NCBI RefSeq assembly: GCF_910589235.1
Contig: NC_060976.1
Span: forward strand, 561,501 to 625,500
DNA: 64,000 nt
From: Vespa crabro
Taxonomy: Eukaryota; Arthropoda; Insecta; Hymenoptera; Vespidae
Direction of reading: 5' to 3'
Shown: one piece after another, positions 24,101 to 37,221 of the stretch
Layout: every line of letters starts with the position of its first letter
How positions within the stretch are numbered: the first letter of the stretch is position 1
Notes under the pieces: model-generated
Database searches by the model: none
What the model was told of the DNA's origin: nothing
What the model saw: only the letters and a program-made list of their open reading frames with translations
Position numbers and translations under genes: made by a program

Positions 24101-26610
24101 AACACAGGTACCGAAGTTGTATTTGTTATTAAAGTTTCTTTCGTATCGTTCATTAGTTTTTTGACTACAGATTCTGTTATTGTACTCGTAACATAGATAT
24201 TTGATTCAGTGGAAGTATTACTTATTAAATCATTGATGAAGGTAATCTTGGTAGCCATAGTAGATTCAGGAATCATATTGGATAAGGTAGAAGGATCAAC
24301 GGATGGACCATCGATCCGAACGAAATTAGTCTCCGTTATATAAGTAGATGTTAATGTCGAATTCATCGTATTGCTTGCTACTGTAGGTTGTACAGTAGAT
24401 ATGTCATTTATTTTGGAAATTTCCGTTTCAACCAGAGATGACTGTTCTTCTATCGCGAGAGATTCTTTCTCGTTCGTTTCGATTGATTCTAATTTATTCA
24501 TCAAACTATTAGGATTTCCATCATACTTGTCCGTATCAATGTCGAATGTTGAACTGTCAGTAGGCTTAAAAGTTGTTTCATGATTTAAAGTAATATTCTT
24601 GGTAACGATTGCGGCAATAGGAAAGTCTGTCGTTTCTGAAAAGCTATCAGAATCTGAAATCGTACTAATGAATGTTCCTTCCGATGTATTATCAGATGAA
24701 TTTACTGACAATGAAACATTGAAGTAATCATCAGGTGGTATCAATGTTGAAAGATCGTTTCCTTTAGTCACATTTATTGCCAAGTTGAATAGTTGTGAAA
24801 TATTTAACTGTTCATCATTTGTTGATTTTGTCGGTAATAATGTCGATGTTGAACTTATTGAAGAAAGAATGGGAGGAGTTGTTACTTCTGATATTTCAGA
24901 TATCGTTACGTTTCTGTTGTCGAAAAATTGCGTGGTAATATTGCTCTTAGATAAATATTCATTTGATTCCGTTTGTGCATGCGGAATAACAGTTGCCGTG
25001 ACCATGTCGGTGATCGTGTCTCCAGATAACATCGTGACACTTTCAGATTGACTAATTTTGGTATTTGTTCTTACAGTCGATGTTTCCAATGACATTGCTT
25101 CCGTTACTTTTTTCGTTATATCATTTTCAGTGGATGACAACACTTCGTTCGTTGCTTGGATAAATGAGTCGTTCACCGTTGATCCCACCAACATAGTCAA
25201 AATCGGTACATATTCCGTTACTCGGCTAATGCTCGACTCGTCAGAGGTCACGTTTTGTTCCAATTCGTCCCAAACCTTGACTGGAACTTTTTCAAATATC
25301 GTTGCATTATTCATCTCCTCCAATGGCAAGTGATCGATGTCAGAAAACTCGAGAGTGGATTTTGTACTCGATGTTTGATACATCGAATTATCGATTGTCT
25401 CTAACTGATCGGTGAATGGTTTTCCTTCGGTAGTGATCACTGGTACTGGAATCATTGGTTTCTCAGTATATTTATCTGGAGATTTCGTTTCGCCGTAACT
25501 AATAATTGTCGAAAAATTATTCTCATTTATGATTGATGGTAATGGGAAATTGCTAGTTGTTGAAATGACACCGTTGACCAATTGTTCAGATGTTTCTGGA
25601 TTAGTTAACATCGGTGGTTTTAACGTAGACAATTGAGTTTCTCGATTCAACGAAGTTTCCGATATCTCTTGCATAAGTGAATCAGGTCTTGTAATTTCTA
25701 CGTAATTAGGTTCTTCCGATGTTGGATCAGTTTCGATATCGCTATTGGTCAGAATACCAGGTAAAATGCTACTCCATTCGGCATTTGCGTATTCTGGAAT
25801 AGTTGATAACGAACCAGCCATAGTCGATGGTTTATCCAATGCACTTTTTAATACATTTTGCACCTTTTCAACTACATCCATCACCTGCGAATCAAGAAAA
25901 ATTAGAAAAGTAACCATTTCAATAAAGTCGTCTTTGGTGATCGTCTATATTAAATTCTTAACTTGGATGATATTAGAATAAGATAATTTTTTTTATGTGT
26001 ATCATAATATTTAACAAATTAAAAAATTAGATAATGTCGTTTTTCAGTGTAAATACATCAACAAGACCGTCTTACCTTCTTTTCTCCATTCAACAGATCA
26101 CCAGATTTATGAGGATCATATATCTCCATCGCAACGTGCCCGCCGTTTCCACTTGCGATTAGAGTCTGTATCTCACGTAAACTCATTTGCTTCGTGATCA
26201 TGTTCCCCTGATCGTTGTACGTGTAGAATAGAAATTTGTCTGGTTTCAACAACTCTGCTGGCGAAGCTGGCAAATCTCGTCTTATTGGATTCTTATTCTC
26301 GTCCCTCTTGTAATCCACGTTTTTCGAAGCGTTACTAAAAATTTTACGGATATTCTAGTCGTTACGAATTGTTTCATTTTTAAATTCTATTAGAAGCAAC
26401 TAAATAATTAATTAATTATATTAATTATTATTATAATATTAGCCATAAAATTAAATGGAATTTCGTAAATCATTTTGCTGACCTACGCTCATCCCATAAT
26501 TTTACAGTGTCATCTAATCCACCGGCCATGTCCTTTGACAGCGACGAAGCCTTGCTTGATGGAAAATAGATTGTCAAGAAGATGACAAGTACTGCCTTCT
26601 GGATTATCAT
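21117..26610 (-). CDS. Serpin with long Ser/Thr/Asn-rich N-terminal region; 5' end cut at the rearrangement
   Basis: Exons 21117-21482, 21697-25884, 26076-26334 and a first exon ending at 26483 join in phase. Exon 1 starts inside a hydrophobic, signal-peptide-like stretch (VLVIFLTIYFPSSKA), because native serpin sequence stops at 26592 where truncated tubulin sequence begins. In the serpin frame the tubulin-derived bases supply an ATG at 26610-26608, giving MIIQKAVLVIFL and a continuous frame of 1646 residues. Residues of roughly 200-1150 are rich in Ser, Thr and Asn with many N-x-S/T sites, mucin-like. A serpin fold follows from about 1190 to the end. The reactive-loop region is unusually long, lacks the canonical EEGTEAAA-type hinge, and contains a basic RRKR site. 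Non-inhibitory function is inferred. Whether this copy is expressed is unknown; the complete gene should lie left of the window. Confidence 0.75.
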
Positions 26611-28151
26611 CAACTGTATCCATACCAACCTCTTCATAATCTTTTTCTAAAGCAGCCAAATCATCGCGTGCTTCTGAAAATTCACCCTCCTCCATACCTT
26701 CACCGATGTACCAATGAACGAATGCTCTTTTCGCATAAATCAGATCAAATTTGTGGTCAAGTCGTGCTCATGCCTCGGCAATAGCTGTTGTATTAGATAA
26801 CATGCATACTGCACGTTGCACCTTGGCCAAATCGCCGCCGGGTACAACAGTGGGAGGCTGATAGTTAATCCCTACTTTAAAGCCTGTAGGGCACCAATCA
26901 ACGAACTGTATACTACGTTTTGTCTTTATAGCAGCGATAGCTGCATTAACATCCTTGGGCACGACATCGCCTCTATAGAGCATACAACAAGCCATATATT
27001 TGCCATTTCGAGGATCACATTTTACCATTTGATTGGATGGCTCGAAACAGGCGTTCGTAATTTCTGATACGCTAAGTTGCTCATGATATGCCTTTTCTGC
27101 TGATATTACTGGTGCATAAGTTACGAGAGGAAAATGAATTCTTGGATATGGTACCAAATTTGTTTGAAATTCAGTTAGGTCGACATTTAGGGCACCATCG
27201 AATCGTAATGAGGCGGTGATCGAAGAAACGATCTGACCGATCAAGCGATTTAAGTTGGTATATGTAGGTCTCTCGATGTCCAAGTTACGACGGCAAATAT
27301 CGTAAATGGCCTCGTTGTCAACCATAAAAGCGCAATCGGAGTGTTCGAGCGTGGTATGAGTAGTCAAGATCGAATTGTACGGTTCTACTACGGCTGTAGA
27401 AACTTGCGGTGCCGGATAAATGGCGAATTCCAATTTAGACTTCTTCCCGTAGTCTACCGAAAGTCGTTCCATCAAGAGAGAGGTGAAACCAGAGCCGGTC
27501 CCACCACCGAACGAATGAAATATAAGAAAGCCTTGGAGTCCAGTACATTGATCCACTAATTTTCTCACACGATCTAGAACAACATCGACGATCTCTTTGC
27601 CGACAGTGTAGTGGCCACGAGCGTAATTATTTGCGGCATCTTCTTTACCCGTTATCAATTGTTCCGGGTGAAAAAGTTGTCGATACGTTCCTGTTCGTAC
27701 TTCATCTGAAACGAAATCGCGATTATAATTTGATCGATCCATATTATATGCGCTCGATGCCTATTCGTTGCTTTCGTTATTCTCGCTTACCGACAACGGT
27801 AGGTTCAAGGTCAACGAACACTGCTCTGGGCACATGTTTACCCGACCCAGTTTCACTGAAAAACGTATTAAAGCTATCGTCTCCTCCGCCGAGCATTTTA
27901 TCAGATGGCATTTGCCCGTCTGGTTGTATACCATGTTCTAAACAATAAAGCTCCCAACAAGCATTTCCAATTTGAACTCCTGCTTGTCCTACGTGAATAG
28001 AAATGCACTCGCGCTAAAACGATTAGAGCGCACGATGGCAACATATAAATTCGTCTTTTTCAATTTTATTATCAACGTCTTATTAAGATTCTTTAATTCA
28101 TACCGAGATACCTGTACTATTAGTGCATATAAATTTATCATAACTTACCAT
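26593..28151 (-). pseudogene. Alpha-tubulin 2 copy, broken by a nonsense codon and 3' truncation
   Basis: Exons 28149-28151 and 27791-28013 and the start of exon 3 from 27705 mirror the intact gene at 15102-16674. At 26770-26768 the codon for Trp388 is TGA instead of TGG. Downstream, three more differences change the protein (Met398Ile, Val409Ile, Glu423Asp), and at 26593 the frame leaves tubulin sequence five codons before the normal end and enters serpin exon 1. A product ending at residue 387 would lack helices H11-H12 and the acidic tail, so it should not make a working tubulin. The promoter side is intact, so a transcript could still be made and could run on into the serpin. Confidence 0.88.
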
Positions 28152-28609
28152 TTTGTGCGAGAAATTGTAGAGGATGTAAAATAAACAAGTAGATTGATAG
28201 TAGAAAGAAAAAGAAGAAAGGAGTATAAAAACAAAAAATGTTCGATCTCAACACTAAAAATCGAACCGTATGTGAAAGTTTAGATGAAGCTGGTAATGAA
28301 TCTCCTCTAAACACAAATTGCGCCGTTGTGCGAATCTGCCTGTTATACTCTTGGCTCACGCACAGTTTTAGGCTACGACGAAGCATGCGCTCCGGTTTGC
28401 CTCGTGACACTTATGCAACAATAAACCTTATACAGCATATTAGATCTCCCTTAGTGTTGTCTTCCTGTCTATCATCATCATCATTATAATCGTTTATAGA
28501 TGTATTCTTGATCGAAGATCACAAAGGTCACGATTTTATCTCTATGATTATATATACTATAAATAAATAAATAAATATGTATGTATAAATGAGTATAAGT
28601 AATATGTGG

Positions 28610-28659
<50 letters not shown>

Positions 28660-29190
28660 TGTATATATGGTACAAATAAATAAATAAATAAATATATTTA
28701 TATATATTTATATATGTATACACATGTATTTATAATATTTTATTAGGGTATAATAAATTATTATTCAAAAACCATTAACTGTTCCAAAACGTATGAGTAT
28801 CGCTTTTACGTTGACGGTATGCAATTAGATCGTTTATGCAAGGTCGACGACATAAGGGGCAGATAAATTTAGAACTCGTACCCTCTCTTAGTAGAAAAGT
28901 GTATTTCTTTTCTACGACATTTCAAGATTCGTCTAAAAATAGTATATACGGTTATAACTAGTTTAAACTCAGACGGAGTGCAACCGACCGATCCTTCTCT
29001 TCGCTTTTCGATGCAACTGCTTAGAAAATTTAATGTACTATTCGTCCTACCCAAAAATATCTGTTTTAACTTGAAAGAAAAATATTTCTAAAATATAGTT
29101 TTCTTCCATCTTCGGATAACTGAAAAGTGAGAGAATAAGAGAGAGCAGTATTTTATATGTACATCTGAAGTATTCGCTTGTAACATACTT

Positions 29191-29233
<43 letters not shown>

Positions 29234-29949
29234 AATGAGGCCATTCACATAGCGTTTACCTTCCACGAATCAATACTGCAGAAGTTTCAATGATCTTATA
29301 AGGTTACCGTCAGTTTCCTTTACCTAACGCGACACTATCCCTTCTCCTTTAATATTTCTCATCATTTAATACATGAGATGACGTAATCTACTCTAACATC
29401 ACCTATATACTTTTTCGCTATCATGGTTAAGAACGTCATTATATTAACTTCCTGTTGTAAATAATACGAATGACATATTTAATGATACGTATATAATGAT
29501 AATTTTAATTATATTAATACTCATTATATCTTTTAACATAATATTACATTTTTATTTTTTTTACTTTAATATATTTTTGCTTTAAGCTGAAGAAAATAGA
29601 ATAAATGTAAAAAGATATTAATATATGGCGAATTTTTTGATGTATTACTTTTTTCAATTAATTTAATACTATTTAACGATATAATAAACTATATGTATGA
29701 ACATATATATTTTTTACTCTTTATATTAATCTTATCGTTTTTCTTATATGAAATATACTACTTTCTTCAGATAGCGCTACGAGCAATATAACGCTTTCTC
29801 TGCATGTGCAGGACAATGGGGAAATATTCTCAGAGTGAATATAACCTTCTTAAAATCTTCCAAATGGGTAGTAAATAATGTTAGTAATCGTATAGATCTA
29901 TACGATTAATGGATAAATTTATTTGTTAAATTTGTAAAACAGAACAAAT
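28152..29949. other. Divergent intergenic region broken tub2 / FANCI, arm B'
   Basis: Mirror of 13302-15101, with a TA tract at about 28614-28655 and a TC tract at 29195-29232. Holds the promoters of the two flanking genes. No other gene supported. Confidence 0.65.
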
Positions 29950-31242
29950 ATGTATGCGAAATTACAAGATCTAATGGGTCGAAAAGATCGACCACGATTA
30001 CACAAATTCGTACAGAATGTAAATATAGAAGAAGTGAGTCAAGAAGAAATAACTTAGTTTTATTTTAAATGAAATAATATTTAGTTCAAATAAAACTCGT
30101 GTCAGGATTAAAAGAATATTAATTTCTTTAGCATATTAAGTCATCAACGTCAATTTACCGACGATAGCAATACTTAACATATATAATTGTACTAATTAAA
30201 AAATTATATTTTTAGAAAATATTCAAATTTATCTTTCCTGTTTCAGCTTTGCAAAGTATTATCTGATAAGATTTATAGCGCAGATATAGTAAAAGTGCTG
30301 GATGAAATACTACAAGCATTTTGTAATGCTGACAAATTTTCTGAAAACAAATTAAAAGTAGTGAAAGCCATACTAAAAACTCTAGGAAGTGCTAAAATTA
30401 ATAGTAATCACGCAGAAGAAATCATCAGTCTTATAGCTATGGATTTTCCTAATTTTTCAAAGAATTGTCTAATTCAATTAGTACAATTTTCTACTTCTAA
30501 TATTTATTCAAACGAAGATAACTTCTACAGGTATGATGATATTTATCTTTTAAACTGTTATCTAATATTTTTCAAATATATAACAATTACAAAATACTAT
30601 AAGTAATAATATAAATAAATAATAAATATTTTAGTTGGAAAGATTTATTACCGGTGTTATTAGAAATCTTAGAACAAGAAAAATATATTGATTATATGAA
30701 TTCAGAAGTCACTGGAAGTGAATATAAGACGCTTATCGTTAAATCCATATGTAACAGCCACTGGGAGCCTAGCATTGTACCATGTCTAGCGAAAATGTTT
30801 GGGTAAATTTATTAATTTTAAAGAAAATGTAGTTTAAATTAATCTTAACTTCTTTTTATTTTTTAATAGTTCTAATGTTGGAACAAACAGAGGAGTAATA
30901 TTATAACATATGATTTTGAATATGCATATTTTTATAGTTTTTTTTTTATAATTTGATCTTCCTTTTAACAGAGACATGATTCTGGAGAAAAAAGATCTGA
31001 ATGTGGTAATTATTGCATTGTGTCATAAACTTTGCATGATTGCTTTAAATGAAATACCGCCTTTTGTATATCAGACTCTTAGATTATGTAGTAATTCTAG
31101 TTGTATACATTTGATTGTATCACTGCGTAAATATTTTGCATCGTATTATTCAAATGCAAATAGTAAAGAAAAAGAGAATAATTTAGACGATATTAGTAAG
31201 TAGTATTATTTTTTTAATATTTTTTTAATAAACAGTTTATAG

Positions 31243-31273
<31 letters not shown>

Positions 31274-31625
31274 GAGTTTCTTATATTTATATTTCTATAC
31301 TTATAGGTACAACAAGTTTAAAAGAAATACAAGATGCAGAAAGTAATGTACTGTTTCACATACATCATGCCACACAATTACATTATAAATGTATAAAAGA
31401 TTTGATACTTGCATTTAAAAAATTTTCTATAGTACCAGAATATATATTAGAACCTTTCATTTTATCTACAATATTTATAATCTCCAGTGTACATGAAGAA
31501 CAGGTAACAAGTAAATACTTTTTATTGCATGATATATACATTTGTTTTCTTTCTATTGAAAATTTCAAAAACTTTATACTTCAATTATTTATAAATTGAT
31601 ATCAAGGTTGTTAAATGCATTTTCC

Positions 31626-31656
<31 letters not shown>

Positions 31657-34600
31657 ATATTAAATTTTCAAAAATGTGTAAAAATAGGTTTTTGAAATGC
31701 TTCATCAGACGATTTTAAGAAAAATGCAAGATGATGAAAAATGTAAGAATAGTGCTTGGTTAAACTCTTTAATGAATAATAATTGTGATATTATGAATAT
31801 TATAGATCAAGTTATAGCAAATAGGTATGCATATATATATACAAGAATATATATATATATATATATTCCTATGAATACGTGAAATAAAATTTTTTTATTA
31901 ATTAATTCTATTAATTAATTCTAGTGATAAAGACCGTCATGTTGTATTAAAAGGAATTATGGAGTTAGGATTTGTGCTTATGGATACAGAACATACAATT
32001 GGAAAAGTTAATAAATATCCAATACATAACATTGGTATACAGATACTTCAAAGATTAATGAAGAAAAGACATGAAATATGTGGTTCTGTACTTCAATTAT
32101 TAACTGATAAAATAGTGGCAGGTGGTTTGTTAATATCGCAGTACACAGGTATGATATTTTATTTCAAAAAAAGAAAGTAATATAAAAATATTTTTCAATA
32201 TTGCATGATAATAATAAATGATTTGTTTATTTTTATTTTCAGATTGTTTGGCATATATGTGCTCTAAATTAGCAATGAATGTGCTCGATTTTCAAACTTA
32301 TATAATTACTCTTCTTGATCAATTGCTATGTGTACCTGGTACTGCAGCTGTACAAATTCTTTACGCAGTTTTGCCATTGATACATGTTTCATCTAATATA
32401 AAAGACAATCTTATGTTATCATTGAGAAAGGCTCTCTATAGAAAAGGAATATGTACACGTAAAATGGCAGTAACTGGTTTTCTTGAACTATTAAAAATGT
32501 TAAAAATGAATTCTAGAAGAAATCTTTCAAATGATTGTTCTAGAAATTCCTCCATGTCTATCACATTATCTAATTCGACATCCATATTAACTCAGGTAAA
32601 TGCAAAGAATAGACTATTATATGTTTCTAATTAAAATGCATCAATGCATTATTATTATAATGTTATAACGTTATTTTGTATTAAATCTTATTATATTTTT
32701 TAGGTAACTTTAGAAAAACACAATAATATAGGAAATAATTATGGATGCAATAAAAGATTATGTGTCGACATATTAAATATATTAAAAAAGTGTTTTACTC
32801 AAGAATATGAAGTCAGATCACATTTATATGAAGGTAGAATATATATAATAATATAAAATAATCATAAATATAAAGAGTATGTATATATGTGCATAATATG
32901 TAATAATATATTTTCTTTTCAGGATTATATGAAGTTGTAATTAAGAATCCTGAACTATCGGAATACATAGTGGAAATATTACTTGCTCAATTGAATCTTT
33001 ATTATGAAATAGATGAAAATGTATTACCTCCATTAAAGATTGATCTAAGTGCTGATATAAACGATATACAAATTGTTCCAAAAGAGCCTATAGCCACATT
33101 GATTTCTGTATTACAAGCAATTTATATAAAAACAGCTTTAGAAGATTGGGAAATTTTAAATAAAGTTGCTATCATTCTAGAGTCACTATGTATAAGGATG
33201 ATACGAACTGAAACGGAACATTTAAATTTGGTATGAATATCTCTTTGGTTAAAAGCAATTTTTACAAATAATTATTCATTTAAAAGAATAAGATTTATAA
33301 TGATAAGAATTGTGCATAATAATATTAATTCTTAATCTTATAGGATGATATAATGAATTTACTTGATAATACACCAAAATCACAACAAAAATTACATAAT
33401 TTAAAAGAAATGATAGGCGTATATGAATCTTTAATATCATTCAGAGTTAATTCCTGGGTTAATGAAAGTAAAAATATAGCAAAAAGTATATATGGTCTTT
33501 TTAAAGGATATAATAGGTTAATGGACATTATTAAGGTAATTTTGAAAATAATATCAATATTTTCTGGTTACATTTTTATATGATGAATATTAAATTATAA
33601 ATGTCATACTCTTCATATAATAATATATATTATACGCTAAATTTATACTTATTGTAGAATATAAGAAAAAAGAAGGGAAACAAAAATAAAAAAAATAAAG
33701 ATGCAAATAACACTACATTTAAGAAGCAAAGCCATTCAGATATTATAAAATTGCCAAATGGAAATATAAGTCTAAACATAGTGTGTAAAATTTTAGAACT
33801 ACATTATTTGTTAGTAATATTTAATATATATTTTATTAAAAAAAGAAATGAAAGTAAATCAAGCATTAATATTGTTATTTTGTAGAGACAAGTGGTCAGA
33901 CAATGATGAAGCTAAGATTTTAAGATCACATAGAGACTTTTATCATTATATTTTACAAAGTTGCATTTCTACTTTTCAAACAATAATATTATTAAGTATT
34001 CCAGACTTTGAAAAACACAAAAAACAATATATAAAAGTGTATCATAAAATTGGGGAGTAAGAGCATTGAATATGTGCAATACTTTTTATGTTACTTTTAT
34101 CTCGCATGTGCTAATCTTAAGAATTATTTTCTTATAGATTACTCTATAAAAATGTAATTTTGGAATTTAGAAATGCATTTAATGATGATCAACAGGGAAC
34201 ATTATTAGCTTTACAGTGTTTTAAGGAATATTGTTGTCTAATATGTTCAAAGTTTTCTTCTCAATTGCCACAATTTATTTATAGTATGTGTATGTATTTT
34301 TCTACAATAGAAAAAGTAAAAACAAAATGTCTTTTTGCTTAACTTATTTTTACATTTTTATTTTTACATTTCTTAAATATTTTGTTTGTCATTAGGTAAT
34401 GAAAAACCAATGGAAAGTTTTAATATGCAATTAGAAACATTTATTTTGTCTTTCAAAGCTCCATTGAAAATTTCTTTCGAACAAGATTCTGATGAGCCTG
34501 AATTTTATAAACAAATGTCGTTAATACTTTTAGAAATTATACAACAATTTGTGCATCAATTGAACTTTTATGAAAAAAATACTAAAAAAGTTTGTAGAAA

Positions 34601-36183
34601 CACATTACTATTAACATTTTTACATATGATAGATATTTTATTAATAGCATTATATTAAATATTTATGTTATGTTTCATATGTTAACTAACCACTAAATTA
34701 TAGATTTTTGAATGGATTAGTAAATGTTCACAAACGGAAGGCATCAGTGTTTCTACAGCTATTTTGATCCTTCAAATCCTTTTATGGATAGAAGACTGCG
34801 ATAAAGACAATGGAGAAATATTAAATGATATTTGTCTGGAAATATCAGAGAAACTGGGTATGATACATAAGGTTCGTTAACTTTACACGCAATTAATTAT
34901 AGTCTATAGAATTGATATATTAAATAAAAATTTTTTTTTCTCTTATATGTATCTTTATTACAGATTGAAACATCAAAAAATGAAAAATATAAAATTATAA
35001 ACGAAAATACAGTTGTGCAAGCTTATAGCGTACTTAATCATTACATAAAAAATAAATTAGATAATGTGTCTTGGTTTTTAGAACGTTTGAAAGCTGAACT
35101 TGCAATAATGAATGTTGTTAATATTAATAATGAACAACGTACGTATTGATTTATTTAATAAATGTTGATGGATTTTTAATAATGAATATTTCTTTAATAT
35201 TGTAATAGATGCAGAAGATTTAGTAGAAAAAGAACGCAATTTATGCAGACAATTGTCTTATATCATTCAAATACTTTATACATTGGCCAACATATCTATC
35301 GATCCAGGTCAATCTACCAACTCGATATTTAAGAACTTACAACAATTGTATAACATATTGAGTAAACTTACTAAATATTTTTATAATAAATCGAGCAGTG
35401 GAAATGCAGCATTTCATGCTGTTAGGTGAGGGTTTGGAGTTTGTTACAAATTATAAATAATCCAATTTTGTTATAAATTATAAATTTCTTTTTGATTATT
35501 ATTTTTTAGGTTTATTCAGGTGATACAATTAGCTGGAAAACCATTAAAATCTACTTTTTATAATTTAGTAACCCACATAGAGGTACGTGATATTCAAAAA
35601 TTAATAATATATGTATATATAAAAGTTTTAATATTTCATATTTTTATACATATTTTTTATTCCTTCTATTGGTATAGGAAAGCCAAAGTAAAGACAAAAA
35701 ACGATTAAAGACAGATACAAATATACAAAAAAATCATATTTTAAAAGAAACTAAATTAATACCACGTGTTGTTTATGAAATTGAACAGTTTAGTAAAGAA
35801 GTACTGCTCCTTGCAAAAAAAACAGGGGTAGAATGCAAATTTATTTTTATAGAATCTTATAAATTGAATTATTATATATAATGGTTTTTGTTTTATTAGG
35901 TACCTTTAGAAAATTATATCAAACATAGCGTAACACGTGATTTCCGAATATTAGATTCACGATTAACAGAATCTCTTGAACAAATAGATGTCAGTATGGT
36001 AAGAAAATAATTATATCATGTATTATCTGTTAATTCATCAATAATTAACAATTACATTTTTTATTTTCTATTTAATAGTTAAGCACGCAACGCACTAATG
36101 TCACAAATATAAATAACAGTCTTACACATGATTTGGATAATAATTCATCATCCATAACAGAACATTCTTTGACTGAGTCATAA
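29950..36183 (+). CDS. FANCI: Fanconi anemia group I protein, copy in arm B'
   Basis: I could join 22 exons in phase: 29950-30033, 30247-30530, 30635-30802, 30972-31195, 31307-31503, 31688-31824, 31925-32148, 32243-32595, 32704-32833, 32923-33230, 33344-33535, 33658-33784, 33855-34056, 34138-34283, 34396-34589, 34704-34871, 34964-35138, 35209-35425, 35510-35582, 35678-35827, 35900-35998, 36079-36183. The result is 1318 residues, close to the roughly 1330 of vertebrate FANCI. Collinear matches include LNEIPPFVYQ, the monoubiquitination region RKMAVTGFLELL with Lys513 at the expected place, a Ser-rich segment just after it, and HSVTRDFRI near the end. The protein forms the ID2 clamp with FANCD2 in nuclear crosslink repair. 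The boundaries of exons 12 and 13 are the least certain. Confidence 0.92.
31243..31271. repeat. TA microsatellite in FANCI intron 4, arm B'
   Basis: Shorter partner of the tract at 11967-12008. Confidence 0.88.
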
Positions 36184-36283
36184 ATAGTTTTTAGAGGCTT
36201 TTTAATTTGATAAATTTTATTAAATGAACAAGTATTAGAGAATTATATGAAATATCTTGATTTTATTTTTGTATGTATGATTT

Positions 36284-36289
36284 AATAAA
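36284..36289 (+). terminator. FANCI poly(A) signal, arm B'
   Basis: AATAAA about 100 bases after the FANCI stop codon and before the converging SNRNP27 stop. It is the best candidate for 3' end formation; its mirror serves the other copy. Confidence 0.5.
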
Positions 36290-36564
36290 ATTTAACTCCA
36301 TATTTTTATAATTGATATGAAAATGTATATTATTTTTTTTTAATTATATAAAATATAATTGAGAGCAAGAATGTACTTAAACTGTCTATGAACTTTTTTG
36401 CCGCATTATTAATTCATGCATTGTATGTTCTCAATGAAATAAATTATTCATGTTGTGAAAACTTTAAAGAAAAGGAAGAGGATATACGAGGATTATATGT
36501 TTTTAATTATAAAGAACTGAATTAAAAAAATATTAGCAATTGGAAAATTAAAAAGCTGAGATAT

Positions 36565-37221
36565 TCATGCCACGAAATCAAGTGGTCTATTGAAACCTCC
36601 TTTTCTATTCATGTACTGTCTGTACTTTCTTTTTAGAATAACATGTACTGCGCCTACATCATTTCCTTCTACCTTCTTACCTTTGGTGGTATCGAAACCA
36701 CAAAAACCCATCATTCTCATCATCTCTTGTTCTTCCGGTGTTTTTCCTTGAAGATCAGCCTCTATAAGAAAAACCACGCTTACCATAATTACAGATATTT
36801 ACATAAAATATAGAAAAAAATATGATTTTATTATTACTGTAAAATTATTTTTATTCTCATTATACCTGTGATAACAGGACGTTCTGCCGTAGATAATTTG
36901 GCTCTGGGCTTAGGTCTGTCTCGTTCTCTAGATCTAGATCTACTGTATGATCGTTTATGTCTGTCTCGATCACGATCTCGTTCTCTATCTCTATCTCTTG
37001 ATTTTACTCTGTCACGTTCTGCAGATCTACGATGGAATCGACATTATGTTAACTTTTATCGAATACAAAAATGATAAAAAATCGATTTATTATTCTTACC
37101 ATTCTTGTACATACCTCCGACGTCTTTCGCGAGATCGTCGTCTTCGACGATCTCTGTCGCGGTCACGTTCCCTGGAACGATCACGTCGTCTTCCAGGCGA
37201 CGGGGTATGACTTCGACCCAT
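36565..37221 (-). CDS. SNRNP27: U4/U6.U5 small nuclear ribonucleoprotein 27 kDa protein, second copy
   Basis: Exons 37115-37221, 36866-37026 and 36565-36761 encode the same protein as 6016-6672, an RS-rich N terminus followed by the conserved MMGFCGFDTTKGK domain. This copy lies head-to-head with ACADSB, which is likely the ancestral neighbour, so by the insertion model this is the original copy. Confidence 0.93.

Larger units (their letters stand above)
4594..26592. other. Proposed inverted self-insertion of about 22 kb
   Basis: Inference from the repeat geometry. If 4594-26592 is removed and the short piece u (16661-16846) is put back in reverse, A joins B' to give a continuous locus of serpin, tub1, tub2, FANCI, SNRNP27, ACADSB. 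The inserted segment is an inverted copy running from just before the ACADSB start codon to inside serpin exon 1. Both junctions (near 4593 and at 26592/26593) cut genes or promoters, while the internal B-u-A' join is intact. An assembly error remains possible. Confidence 0.6.

Noticed and set aside
4594..26592. Dismissing the whole palindrome as an assembly artefact
   Set aside because: Still possible, but diverged edges, a nonsense mutation limited to one copy, and an arm-specific tandem repeat are hard to get from a simple misjoin of one sequence.
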